A stretch of 64,000 bases of DNA. It comes from Ottelia alismoides. Lineage: Eukaryota > Streptophyta > Magnoliopsida > Alismatales > Hydrocharitaceae. Every line of letters starts with the position of its first letter. Position 1 is the stretch's first letter. Location of the stretch: assembly GCA_037367405.1 (NCBI GenBank), contig JAZKJV010003126.1:868001-932000 (forward strand), written 5' to 3'. Positions 10,464-21,356 of the stretch are shown here, in pieces. A model generated the notes under the pieces. The model made no database searches, was not told the DNA's origin, and was given only the letters and a program-made list of their open reading frames with translations. The position numbers and the translations under genes were made by a program.

Positions 10464-13400
10464 TGGGCCTAAACCGAATTTTGCAAGAAGTAGAAAAGAT
10501 GCCGGTGTATAACAATCCCTCCGAATCAAAATTCAATTCGATCAAACAAAAATCGAAAATAATAGAAGAGGGAGAGAGAGAGAAATGAGAAAGAGAAATA
10601 AATATAAGTGATTCTCTCTCCTATTTTTATCTATACTAATTATTAACCAAGTAAGTGTCCCTTGGTAGAACTCAAGGAAGTAGAATAGCAATACTTATAT
10701 TTTTAAGAAAAAGATATTCTTGCGGTATTTAATTTCTTCTCAAAGAAAGATAGAAAAATCTTTTTATTGGTTTTAATTTTTGAAATTTTTATTTGATTTT
10801 ATTTTCTAATTTCTATATAATTTTCAAAGTAATATTTTTCATAACAGTTTATCTATAAAATAATAAGTGGAAAAATGAAGTATATAGTGGTACAATATAA
10901 TAGAGAAGAAACCTCAAGCAACGAGCTAAAAAATGCGAAGAAAAATCAAATCAAAATGAATTAATAAAAAACATGTAGAAAACATCGAAAAATGGAACAC
11001 AAATGAAAAGAAGAAATACGATGATGATAATATGTCCAAGGTCTAAAATGTAGTCCCAATTCTAGAGATGATGCATAAAATGCTATACAAAAGGATAGGG
11101 TGTTTTCTTTCAAATAGGTCCTCGGTCAGGAACCTATTTAAAGAAAAAAAACTGTAGAATTTACAGATAGGTCCCTGGGTTGGGACCAAAGTGTAATTCT
11201 GCAAAATTATGGAGGTGGGATGGAAATATGGAGTTTTGTGGGGGCTTCATTATAATTTTTCCACTTTTTTGTGTGGGAGGCTAGGATTAGAAAATGAGGA
11301 ATGATCTGGGTCGTCCATGTAGGACACATGGAACAAGCCTGTACCTTCCATTCTTGGGGCGTTCTTCCCCAACCCTAGAGCGTTGCGATTGTGCTTCTTC
11401 AATCTCTGGCATTTCGCGGTGATGGCAAATCAAAGGTGAGACCAGAGAGGAGTCGGAGGCAAGGCAAGAAGGGGGCACCTCACTCTTCGAGCTCCCTTGT
11501 TGCGGGATGAAGGTGGTGGTCGAAGAAGTCAACTAGGGTTGAACCCCTTGTTTTGGAAGCACAACTGCCTTTCTTCTTTGATTGCCCGATGTTGACACTT
11601 TAGACGATGGATAAATGAAAGCTACACTCTAGAAGATGTATCCGACCTAGAAACAAGATATTGTTGCTCGATTCCTGATGAAATCGACAAAAAATTTAGG
11701 ATAATAGCAATTATTGAATTGTTTCCAGGAATGAAATATACGGGGAGAAGTTGAATGGATTTGGATTCAAATTGAAAGTGGAATCGATTGTGGATTGTAA
11801 TTATGTGATTAGGGGACACTAATGAGTGATTTAGATTCGTAATTATGGCATGAGGATCAAGGAATTTGAGAGGGTAATGGAGTGAAGTTCACTTGAGAGA
11901 TGGAGTATAGGACTCTAGTGGAGATGCTCGATGGTCGATGATTCACCGGAACACGACGCGTCATGTGGCACGATGCAAGGCAAAGAGCACCATGAAACGC
12001 CCACCCCGATCTTCCACCTTCCACACGAAGGTCCAACCTAGATCTTTCACCTCCTTGGCCGGTTGTAATAGAGATGAGAAGTTAGGTAGTTGGCAAGTTA
12101 TTCTGGTGGTTGAGAGAGTTAATTCGAATGAACAAACTTTGGATCAATTTATAGGCGATTCCAAAAGAAGTTAGGTTAGATCCTAGGATAGGCATGAGTT
12201 AGGGATGTTAGGTCTAGGGAAGCAATGGTTTAGATGGAATTTTAGGTGAAAGGTGATGGTGGATACACTAGGAGAAGTTAGCTTGTTAGAACATAATGCT
12301 AACAACAAATCTAGAAGAAGATGAACTAGGTGTTGACACGTGTCAACACCTGCTTGGCAAGAAATTAAAATCATGTTACTAATTATGTAATAAATGATAA
12401 ATATCACTAATTTAAATTGGTATAAATAAAAATATGTATATAATTTAATTACCTTAATTGTATAATAATTTATTTTGGTAAATAACACATATTTGATAAA
12501 ATATAAATCTTATATTAATAAATAGGTATAAATAATAATTGATAAATAGATATTGCATTTTTAATTTAATAAGTTGATAAAATTATTAATTTTATATTTA
12601 TTATTTATTAGTATAATAAATATAGTGTACATGAATTTTTTTTCCAGATTTTAATATATTAAATTAAATATATTAATAAATACATTTATATACTATACAT
12701 GTCAAATTCATCTATAAATAAAGGTATTTGATTTATATAAAATATTAAATAGTGTCGAAAAATTGTGAAATATATCATGGTTAAAATACCAGATTAAAAA
12801 ATAATTAAATTATAAAATCAATAAAACTATAAATAATGTGTTCCAAAGAAAATAAATAGCTCATTAACACAATAGTCAATAGGTCTCAAAACCGACTTTT
12901 TGCAAACAGACTCTGATTTTAGTGAAAATACCTTTATTAATTAGATAATATGATTTTATGATTTTTGAAGGTAAGTAGAGTGAAATTGGAATTCATATGA
13001 GAAAGTTATGATGTTCAGAAGTGGAAAAATTTGCAATTTGAAAGTTGGATTTCTTGGCATACATACAAGACAATATTTTTAACTTATTTTCATATTTTTC
13101 TAGATTTTTTGAAATAAATAGGAAAAAAGCTTGGTGAAAAATATTACAAATGAATTAGTTTAAATATCTGATGTTTTTATAAATATTGGATAAATAATGA
13201 ATAATGTGTGGAGTGTATAATTAATTCTTTTTATGGTTTTGTTTCCTTATCTCCCCCTACTTATTCGTTTGTCGACCAATCCATGTTGACTTGGTCTCGG
13301 GAATTAGGTTATATAAATATATATTGCATCTATATTTATAGTTTTTCAGTCATATTGTGCATATATACATATTTACAACCAGCCTTCTTTTTGTTTTCTT

Positions 13401-13564
13401 TATTTTTATTCATTTCTTTATTTACTTGTTTTTTATGCATAAAAGTGCATTTTTATTCATGAATGTTATTTTGATAAAAATGGGAATTAATGGATATTTA
13501 CAGTATTTGTTAAGGATTTTAAGATAAAATGCAGATGGAATGTTAATGAATCTTGGATTCATAA
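10464..13564 (-). mobile_element. Gypsy #2 3' LTR
   Basis: About 3.1 kb, read on the - strand. It starts at 13564 (TTATGAATCC, decayed from TGATGAATC) after a polypurine tract. It passes the inverted landmark 'ctccccctact' (13250-13260), the G-box palindrome (12328-12351) and the 'gtgtccc...' and 'attattaacca' region (10640-10670), and ends near 10464. The end is placed by alignment with the 5' LTR end at 51313 and is accurate to about 10 bp. The two gypsy #2 LTRs are clearly diverged, so the insertion is old. Confidence 0.78.
12328..12351. promoter_or_regulatory. Perfect 24-bp palindrome centred on a G-box
   Basis: Perfect self-complementary 24-mer with CACGTG at its centre (12337-12342). 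Equivalent sites lie in the other gypsy LTRs at 29229-29252 (core changed to CAAGTG), 43420-43443 and 52261-52284. CACGTG is the core bound by plant bZIP and bHLH factors. Promoter function here is inferred from conserved position only. Confidence 0.6.
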
Positions 13565-13578
13565 ACCCCCTATGCTTA
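13565..13578 (-). other. Gypsy #2 polypurine tract
   Basis: On the - strand this reads 'taagcatagggggt', directly before the LTR start. The same purine-rich pattern precedes the gypsy #1 LTR at 9282. It is the expected primer for second-strand synthesis. Confidence 0.65.
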
Positions 13579-15943
13579 AACTTTGATAGTCGCTTAGCAA
13601 ACACTTATTTGAAAAATAAGGGAAAAACAAATAAAGTTAGAATGAATTTGTTTTCCTAAACCAATTCATGAGAATAGATATATGATATAGCTTGGTCGGG
13701 CCTAAAAGAAGCATTTTGTCGAAGCCTTAAGTTGGATTAAAAATTTAATCTCAAAAGTCCTCAAGTTCCACAAATCCTTATTTATGTTCACCTCAACAGC
13801 CAGCTCAGATCCACTCATCCATATCGCTAACGCTATCAATCCTTGAGGTCAATAAGTATTGTGTGTGAATTATGTTAGCTCTCCCTACTTAAAGAAGCGA
13901 AGAAACCGCTTGTCCCAATAATACACTCCCATTGGTTCGTCATCTAGATACTCTTTCCTCAAGGAGGGGGGTATTCCCTTCTAAGGTCAGGTCGTATTGT
14001 GTCCACAATCGAATATAGAGAGAATGTAGAAGAAAGAGAAAAGAAATGGAGTGTGACCAGTGTAGTTGCATCTCCTTACGAAGCCCATCCAGTGTAGCTA
14101 AGTCTCCACTAAGATGTGCAAGCCCTTTGGAAGCTTGGACCGTTGTGGTCATATCTGGTATTTGGTGGCTTCTCTTTTGATTAGCTTTGCAATGTTGCTT
14201 GCGATACAACAATCTTTTTTTGCCTCGATGGTTATAGAGTATTTTATTTTCGTCCATGTTTTGAGGTCTTGGAAAAATTGTGCCAGCATATCCTTCCCAC
14301 ATCCGAAGCATTATTTCAACCCCACAACTCCAGTCTTTAGACGTCTGAACTACTTGACAAGGATGAAAATTCACAAATAAAATGAACTGCCCTTAGCAAC
14401 AACGCACAAGTCAAGATAAGTGCAAAGTGCATGAGTCCGAAATTGGTTCACTGATGAAGAGTTAAACATATGACACCAAGTGTTCTAAATAGGCAAGTTT
14501 AAGTTGACTTCCCAAACATTGTCTCATGGAACCCAATGATTTAAGTTAATAACTTGAAGAGTCTAAATTTCAGTTCCTAACTAGGCTCCTTACGTTGAAA
14601 GGTAAAGGCAATAATCAATCTCCATCCTTTAGACTATTTCTAATCATTCGTTCGAGAAATCAAATTTATTCTAAAAAATGCTAATGCAAATGCAACCATG
14701 TTTTTGTGAAGTAGATTTTCTGAATTTTACTAATTTTATGGATTTTCATTATTTTATGATTTTTATGAATTTTAGGATTTTGTATTTTTTATGGATTTTT
14801 CGATTTTATAAACAAGTCTATGCACAAGAATTTTACAAGATAAATTACTAATATTTTATTTTTATTAAATAACTAATGAATTTTACAAATTTTTTATATA
14901 AAGAATTTTCAAATATTTAATTATTTTATACATATTTTAATAAATAGGATTTTATATAAATATTATACATATTAGATAAATATTTTAAATTAAAACTTTT
15001 AAATAAGGATCTTACACATATTTTACTTACTTACAAGGATTTTATAAATAATAAATAAATAAATAGATTTTAAATTAACCTTGCCCACTATTTTATGGAT
15101 TTTATAGATAAAGAAAATACATAAAGTATGAGTTATAGATGCAAGTATATATAATATATACACACCCCCTATACTTAGCTTAGGATATGTCCTCATAGTG
15201 TCAATAGAGACAAAGGAGGACATAACTCATGCTATGTAAAAGCGGGTGAAAAGGATAAAAAGAATAAAAGTCACTCGACCACCCTATACCTACGATAAGG
15301 TCATCATAAGCATAGTGGAAGACAAAAATGTGGTGACTGAGAAAAGAAATATACAAACAAAGGAAAAAAAGAAAGAAATGAAAATGAAATAAAAAAATCA
15401 CTTTGCCCCCTATACTTACGATAAGGTATCCCACGTATGGAAAAGAATGCGGGCAAAAATTAGGGACTAGTGATTAGTGTAAAAGAAAGGAAAGCAAAAG
15501 AAAAGTAAAAAGAATAAAATCGAAAAACACAAATCAATGGGCAATCCCCCCCTATACATACGATCTGGTATCCTACGTATATAAAAAAGAGCAAAAAAAT
15601 GGGGACGATTGTGGACTACGAAGAATATACAGGTGGTGGTGTACTCTAGAAAATCAAAAGGCTTACAGATCTCTGTATAGAATGACATGAAGTGGAAAAG
15701 TAGTCACGCATCATGTACAAAGTGGACCACCTCAACCTGGGTCATACTAAATTAGTCTGTTGTGCTCATGTGTACTGATCCCTGGCTGAACAAGTAGAGT
15801 TGCCTCTGTATGTGAACTTTCTAAATGTCATAGGTATCTCTATTACAATACACGTCTTTGGAGTCAGACCACAGAAGGTGTCTAAATGTGTATCTGTCGC
15901 ATCAACTTACTCTCTGCGCTTAATAGACTGAATGATCTATGAA
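13579..15943 (-). mobile_element. Gypsy #2 3' untranslated region
   Basis: Read on the - strand, this is the region between the coding part and the 3' LTR. Near its coding end lie four 'cgtaagtatagggg'-like tracts (- strand of 15165-15180, 15281-15300, 15406-15420, 15545-15562), matching those of gypsy #1. The 13940-14374 segment has an open frame of 144 codons whose middle resembles the gypsy #1 frame at 8582. The 15650-15943 part is not recognised. RT, RNase H and integrase should lie between here and the protease but are absent. Confidence 0.65.
14168..14311 (-). other. Short conserved frame shared with gypsy #1 (candidate extra ORF)
   Basis: Reads 'EIMLRMWEGYAG', then 'FPRPQNMDENK', then a basic Lys/Arg-rich part, inside an open frame of 144 codons (14374 down to 13940). 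The gypsy #1 counterpart at 8582-8730 reads 'ETMLRMRNG', 'VPRPQNTGEPK' and a similar basic part. Both lie between pol and the 3' LTR. Function unknown. The similarity also holds at DNA level, so a structural or untranslated role is possible. Confidence 0.4.
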
Positions 15944-15948
15944 AAATA
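15944..15948. repeat. Target-site duplication AAATA (left)
   Basis: Five bases directly before the solo copia LTR, identical to 18499-18503 on its other side. Confidence 0.9.
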
Positions 15949-17190
15949 TGTTGGATATGCGAGCCCACGGCGAGCCATTATGCAATAAATGTTATTGCAC
16001 GTATCATTCCCTGATCTGAAATGAAGAATAAATAATTTGCATAATAGGTCCCTCTGTACAATTAGGGTTATGTACCATGGCCATCTTAATGATCATACAG
16101 CTGTTGATTCATTAAATGAATCATAGAGGCTGGTGCTTGGATGAATATCTAATGGGTTAGATAGAGGACTCATCAAGCACCGTCAAATGATTATTAAGAG
16201 ATGATCTCCAGCCTGAGTAGGAGATGGCAATCCTTTCTCACATAGGCTGATATCTGACCGACCCCTTGATGCAGGTCCTCTGCATGGGAATAGTGATTTG
16301 GAGGTGTCAGATTAGTGAAGTCAATGGGTTGACTTAGCGAGATCGAGATAACCTAAGTCCTATGTTGAATGCTGTCACAGCATAGGCACACATCCTCTGA
16401 CAGGAGACAGATGTGTTACTATATGTCTGAGTGTGTATATTTGGCAGACCAGTAGGTTGATGACCTAACCAAGGTCTATACACCGACGAGCTGGTGTGTA
16501 TATAAGGGCATATGAGTAATACGATCTCTCAAAGGGATCATACAGGTTCACTTATGAACCGGAAGACATGAGCTCACTCATGAGGTATTGGGACCGATCA
16601 AATTCCATGCATGGTCGTCGTGCTTTGGAAGCATGACAAGAATTTGAAGGTATGATATATGCTTTGGAAAAGCATATGATCGATACCAAGTCCCAATGAC
16701 CAAGATTGAGAAACTTGGTGATCAAACCCTGAAGAAGACAGTATAAAATAGATCTTCATCTTCAGGTTGATCATTGGTCTTCCAGTATGCAGGATGTGCA
16801 GGTATTGGGAATACCTGAGGGTGATGTGATCATAAACGATTGTATAACCGTGACGCTTCCAGTCCGAGGGAGTGATGAAACAGGTCTGGATTTTAGTGAC
16901 TCCTCTCAGTAGAGAAGTAACTTGATCTTAGTCCAAATGTTGGACATTGATCTGAATGTGATTCAGATGCAATGAGAAGATTAAGTATACAGACTTGATT
17001 TAATCAAGCATCTATGAGAGGTCCGTTAGATCTGGATTTGAGATGAGATCTCAACATCCAAGTCACTATACATGGAACAATACAATCGCCCTGTCCTTAT
17101 CTCCAAGTATCTACGGAGAAGGCGCATTATTCTTGAAGGAGTTCAAGAATAATTCCTGTGATGAATTTAGTATCCAAGCAAGAAGATTTT

Positions 17191-17400
17191 GATGATTAAG
17201 TGAGATTTAATTATCAAAGTATAATATGAATAAGATTCATATTATGAGAATGTGTCCAAGATAATTAAATGAGATTTAATTATCAAGTACAATATGAATA
17301 AGATTCATATTGTGAGAATGATTATCTAAGATAATTAAATGGGATTTAATTATCAAGGATTAAGAGAATGTGGATAACACTATCCATGATATATATGTGT
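17191..17400. repeat. Palindromic ~70-bp repeats in copia U3
   Basis: Three tandem degenerate copies starting at 17191, 17260 and 17330. Each has a self-complementary 'aattaaatgagatttaatt' and, in the first two, a second palindrome 'aatatgaataagattcatatt'-like. The same layout appears in the other copia LTRs (from 4837, 22630, 37160, 47970 and 54890). Confidence 0.75.
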
Positions 17401-17610
17401 ATTATAAATATGATTTTTAATATACATATATAAGAGAGAGAATCAATGTGAATAGCATTTGTTAATTAATAATGTGGATTAGATTCACATTTATTAATTA
17501 ATTGGAAATGCAATTTACTAACTAGTTTGGGTTGTGAATATGATTCACATAATATTCAATGGCATGATTGAAATATTCACAAAATTAATTGGGAATTAAT
17601 TTGGTGAATA

Positions 17611-17760
17611 TTAATTAAGGAATAATAAGATAAATAAAAAGGAGCCAAAATAAACCACCATTCATAGGTGGCGTCACCCATGAATTGTTCATGGGTGACG
17701 CCCCCCTTTTTTAGGGAGGTTGGTTGACTCCATTTTATTTATCATATTATTTCTTAATTA
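17611..17760. repeat. Large fold-back in copia LTR with perfect 15-bp core stem
   Basis: The core 'ggcgtcacccatgaa' (17670-17684) and its exact complement (17688-17702) enclose a 3-base loop. The arms extend outward imperfectly ('gataaataaaa' against 'ttttatttatc', and further to 'ttaattaagga' against 'tttcttaatta'), giving about 150 bp in all. Related GC-rich fold-backs occupy the same place at 23113-23218, 37625-37735 and 48440-48535. Confidence 0.8.
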
Positions 17761-17928
17761 GTTTATGTTAAATTAAATTATGTTGATAATGTTGCAACAT
17801 TTTTTAATTTAAAATTAATGTTGTTGGTTTTAACCAACAACAATCATAGCCATTGATTTAGCATGGACCAAGCATAGCCCTTGGATCCATTAGTCCCATG
17901 GATTGAGATCCATTGGACCCTAAACTAG

Positions 17929-17935
17929 TATAAAA
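17929..17935 (+). promoter_or_regulatory. TATA box of copia LTR
   Basis: TATAAAA, preceded by the partly palindromic 'catggattgagatccat' (17898-17914) and followed by CT-rich sequence. Equivalent TATA boxes lie at 23404-23410, 37915-37921, 48724-48730 and 55657-55663. Confidence 0.7.
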
Positions 17936-18498
17936 GGAGGGCTAGGGTAGCCTTTTCCAACACACAACATTCTTGAGTTGAAGAACTCTATTCTCTCTCC
18001 CTCTCATTCTCGTGCTCTCTCTCTCTCTCTCCATAGGGTGGCCGACCACCATTGTTGAGAAAGGAGAGAAGTTCTCGCCTTCGCCTTCGACGACTCGAGG
18101 ATCTCCTTCTTCTTCGTGGCTACTTGTTGTAGAGGAAGGCGACGGATTTCGCTTGACGAAATCAGGAGATCTACTGCTTGGATCTTCATCGAGGATTGCG
18201 GGAGGGACGCGACTCATCATCGTGCCCGCAAGTGCGTTCTTCGTGGATCGGACTTGAGACAGGAGGATCTCTTGTTTGGGATCTCGCGATCACAACCACG
18301 CTTCAAAGGTATTCCTTATACTTTGTGGTTTGATGAAACGATCCGAGAAGTGTTCTCGTGATCATGTGGTTTCATCGTTTGATTTAAAATTTTTTAAATT
18401 CCGCTGCACCTTGCGACTCGTATGACTAGTCGCCCCGATCGTATTCGATGCGATCGTCACGCTTCCGTGATGCGCTTGAGGATTCTCAATATCCTTCA

Positions 18499-18503
18499 AA
18501 ATA
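18499..18503. repeat. Target-site duplication AAATA (right)
   Basis: Matches 15944-15948 exactly. Confidence 0.9.
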
Positions 18504-21356
18504 GTCGGCTAACTCTCATGTTGGATTATGTGTATTCTAAATCTACAGAATTAAGATGTCTACTGCAATTGGCTGCTCATCAAGATATGATGTGAACTAT
18601 GTGTTTGCATGTGAACAGACATCTGAAGAACTAGTTATCATGTCATCTACCCTATCCTCATGTAGGACATCGTGGGTATTAAAAAATGCTCTCAAGGTCA
18701 TGAGACTGTGACTCCTCTATGTGCTGGCAATCCTTTGCATGACTGGTGTCCTGTGAAGTAAATGACAAAACTGATCTGAGACTGTTACATCCTCTCACCA
18801 TCTCAATGTGTATCTTTCCACTATCTGTGCAGTTAGATACTCTCCCAGCATCATAATCAAATAGTGCTCTCACTGTATGCAATAAGGGTCTCTCGAGAAT
18901 GATTAGAGCAAGGTGTAACTACGTAGGGCACATCATATCTAGGACACTAAAGTCTAGTGGAAACGACAAGCCTTGAACACTCACAATAATGTTCCTCAAC
19001 ACACCTCTAGATCTCTTCACAGATCGACATGCAAACTGAAGTTTTACTCGTGATTAGTAAAGATACCTAGCTTGAGCTTATCATGCAAAGAAGATGGGAT
19101 CAAATTAATCTAGGAACCATTAATCTGAATCACACATAAAGTGGCCTTGGTCAATACATGTTTATCAACTCGTGATTTCCTTTTCCTACTTGTTGTGCAT
19201 TTGTTCCTCAACTGATTCTTGAGTGTAGGAAAGTGATATAAGGCATCATGAAGTAGAATATTCAGAAAAATGTGGTCTTTCAATAAACGATCAGTTTCTA
19301 GAGCGACAACATTATTTTTGGCATTTTCTTTCCTTTTCCATACAAAGCAACAGAAAAAGGAACAACAAAATTCTTTTTTATTTTCATCTAAAGAGGAATC
19401 AGCATGTACATTGAGAGTCTCATAAATATGTACAAAACTCTCTAAAATGGGAGAAGAAAAATATGCATCGGGAGTATCTGCATGGTTTGGTGTGTTATCG
19501 TCATCTGACACATCCGTGTCCATTTCAACTATCTCTGCGTCACTCCCATCTCTCTGATCATCATGTTGGACATCGTTTAGGTCCTCATCATTATGGTGGT
19601 TCTCCTCCTCAGCATCAGAATGTGTGTCATCATGATCATCATGGATTGATTCTTGCTCCTCATCATGTACCCTCTTCTCCTCTTGATTAGGTGCTCGTGG
19701 TGATCTATTGTTCTTGAGACTAATGAAGTTAGATAAAAATTCAGGAAAACATATCGTACATGTGGCGGTGTCTAACTAATCTGAATGACTCCTCTTGTTA
19801 TTCAGATTCATCTGAGGTTGGGCTATAAGAGTAGTCTTGGGCACCACTAACTCATCTAGGCGATGGTTAACCTGCTCCATCTCTATCCTATGCATTGTCT
19901 AAAGCATGCTCAATGTATCCATTTTCTAGTTCAGTGCCAGGACCTATGAATACATCTCAGACTCGGAGTAGTGTCCTTGGTTGTCTACTCTCCCCAGCCT
20001 AGAAGTGTGTTGTTGTGGCATGTAAGGTCAAGGAGATCTCTGAGGTGTAAAGAAAGATTGACGTTGCTGGTGCTGATAGGCATGTGGATATGTGGCAGGA
20101 TATTGATGTGAATGTGGTCTTTAATAGGCGTGCTGTTGAGACTACTGATGTGCGTAATGCTGGCGATGATAAAAATGTGGATGTCCATGCTGCTGTTGAA
20201 TATAATGTTGCTGCTTGTGGTGGTGTACGCTCTAAGGAGTAAAATGTGGTGAAGGCTGAACATGAGCGTACCACATCCCATTGATCTCAAGAGTAACATG
20301 AGAATCAACATCAACATATCTAGGGATAGTGTTCTGACTCGAGTTGGCATTAAACGTATCCTCATGCCAATCAATTTGTGTAGTTTCGATAAGCTGTACT
20401 AGCTCGCTCTTAACAAACTGAATCTGATGGGTAAGAGGAGTTGGTAATGATCTCCGTAAAGGCTGAGAAGTTGAAGGAGTGCGAGATTGCTGGTACCAAA
20501 GCTGCAACTTTGTCACGTTCTTCGTCAGATCGCTCAACTACTGAGGAAGTGATGAGAGTTTCTCCAACTCTCACAGTGGATGTAGCTCTTGGACTTGTTT
20601 ATGAATCACGTTGACTAATGTAAGCTTGTCACTAAAAAATCCCATGTCATATTATGAATTAGACTCTGAAACATGCGCCACATCTGATTCTCCTGGTGGT
20701 GTGGTGGTTGTTGGCCCTTCTATAATGCTCGAGTGGAATCAACAACATGTGAATTTTCTGACATCCCCTCAAAGATGGACCAAATTGACTTGGCATCCCT
20801 ATTCAGATAAATTCTGCCACATGTGATGCTTACTAGGACTTGGATATCATCCTGGAGTCCTCCAAAATAATTCTGAACAAGATCCATTAATGGTATCTTG
20901 TGACGAGGGCATCTCTCTGTCAAATCATTGAATTGATCAAATGCCTCATGGAATGACTCAAGCAGTAACTCTGTAAAATTGGAGAACTGACTCCTTATCA
21001 TATTCGTCCATCCCATAGAAAAATATTTATGTAGGATTGTCGACTTCAGATCATCCCATGTAGAAATATCCCTCCCCAAGTGACTCATCCAATAAAGCAC
21101 CGTATCTGCTAAGGCGAAGAGGAAGGCCTTGAGGCGTATAGCCTCCTACATAACTCCTAGATAGCTAGTCATACCACAAATTATCTTGAGTTGTTGTAAG
21201 AAAGAAAACGACTCCTCTGAAGTGTTCCCATAGTACTTGGGAAGAAATAAATGAAGGATGGCCATAACTCGTATGACTCTTGATTCGGTGGTAATCAAAT
21301 CCATTGGTTTAGCATCCTAGCTCTCAGGTCATACACATCTCGTAAAGTAGCGGAAC
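18504..21356 (-). pseudogene. Gypsy #2 gag and protease, copy A, decayed
   Basis: Read right to left: the gag core (21100-20720: 'TWDDLKSTILHKYFSMG', 'ESFHEAFDQFNDLTERCP', 'VQNYFGGLQDD'), matching the Retrotrans_gag family; then a linker; a His/Gln-rich stretch (about 20240-20030); an acidic Asp-rich stretch (about 19650-19480); a basic 'TTSRKRKSRVDKH' (about 19195-19155); and the aspartic protease, whose conserved end reads 'HTVRALFDYDAGRVS' (18837-18880). About 87 bp at the protease active site, present in copy B, are missing here. The gag N-terminus is separated by copia #2 and lies at 49317-49720. Stops and frameshifts occur throughout. No RT follows. Confidence 0.87.

Larger units (their letters stand above)
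15949..18498 (+). mobile_element. Solo copia LTR in gypsy #2, perfect target repeats
   Basis: A 2550-bp LTR beginning TGTTGGATATGCGAGCCC and ending ATATCCTTCA, flanked by AAATA on both sides. No primer site or coding part follows. It is the best-preserved solo LTR here. Visible parts: three palindromic ~70-bp repeats (17191-17400), a large fold-back (17611-17760), a TATA box (17929-17935), a CT-rich start of transcript (17990-18035), and two U5 stem-loops (18340-18380 and 18411-18435). Product of recombination between the two LTRs of one element. Confidence 0.93.

Noticed and set aside
13940..14374. Independent host protein of 144 residues
   Set aside because: It lies between the coding part and 3' LTR of gypsy #2 and has a counterpart in gypsy #1, so it belongs to the element.
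17191..17400. CRISPR-like repeat array
   Set aside because: The units are degenerate, AT-rich palindromes in a plant LTR with no uniform spacers and no cas genes.
18004..18361. Overlapping short frames on both strands at 18.0-18.4 kb
   Set aside because: They sit in the transcribed part of the solo copia LTR and overlap one another on both strands; no domain is seen.
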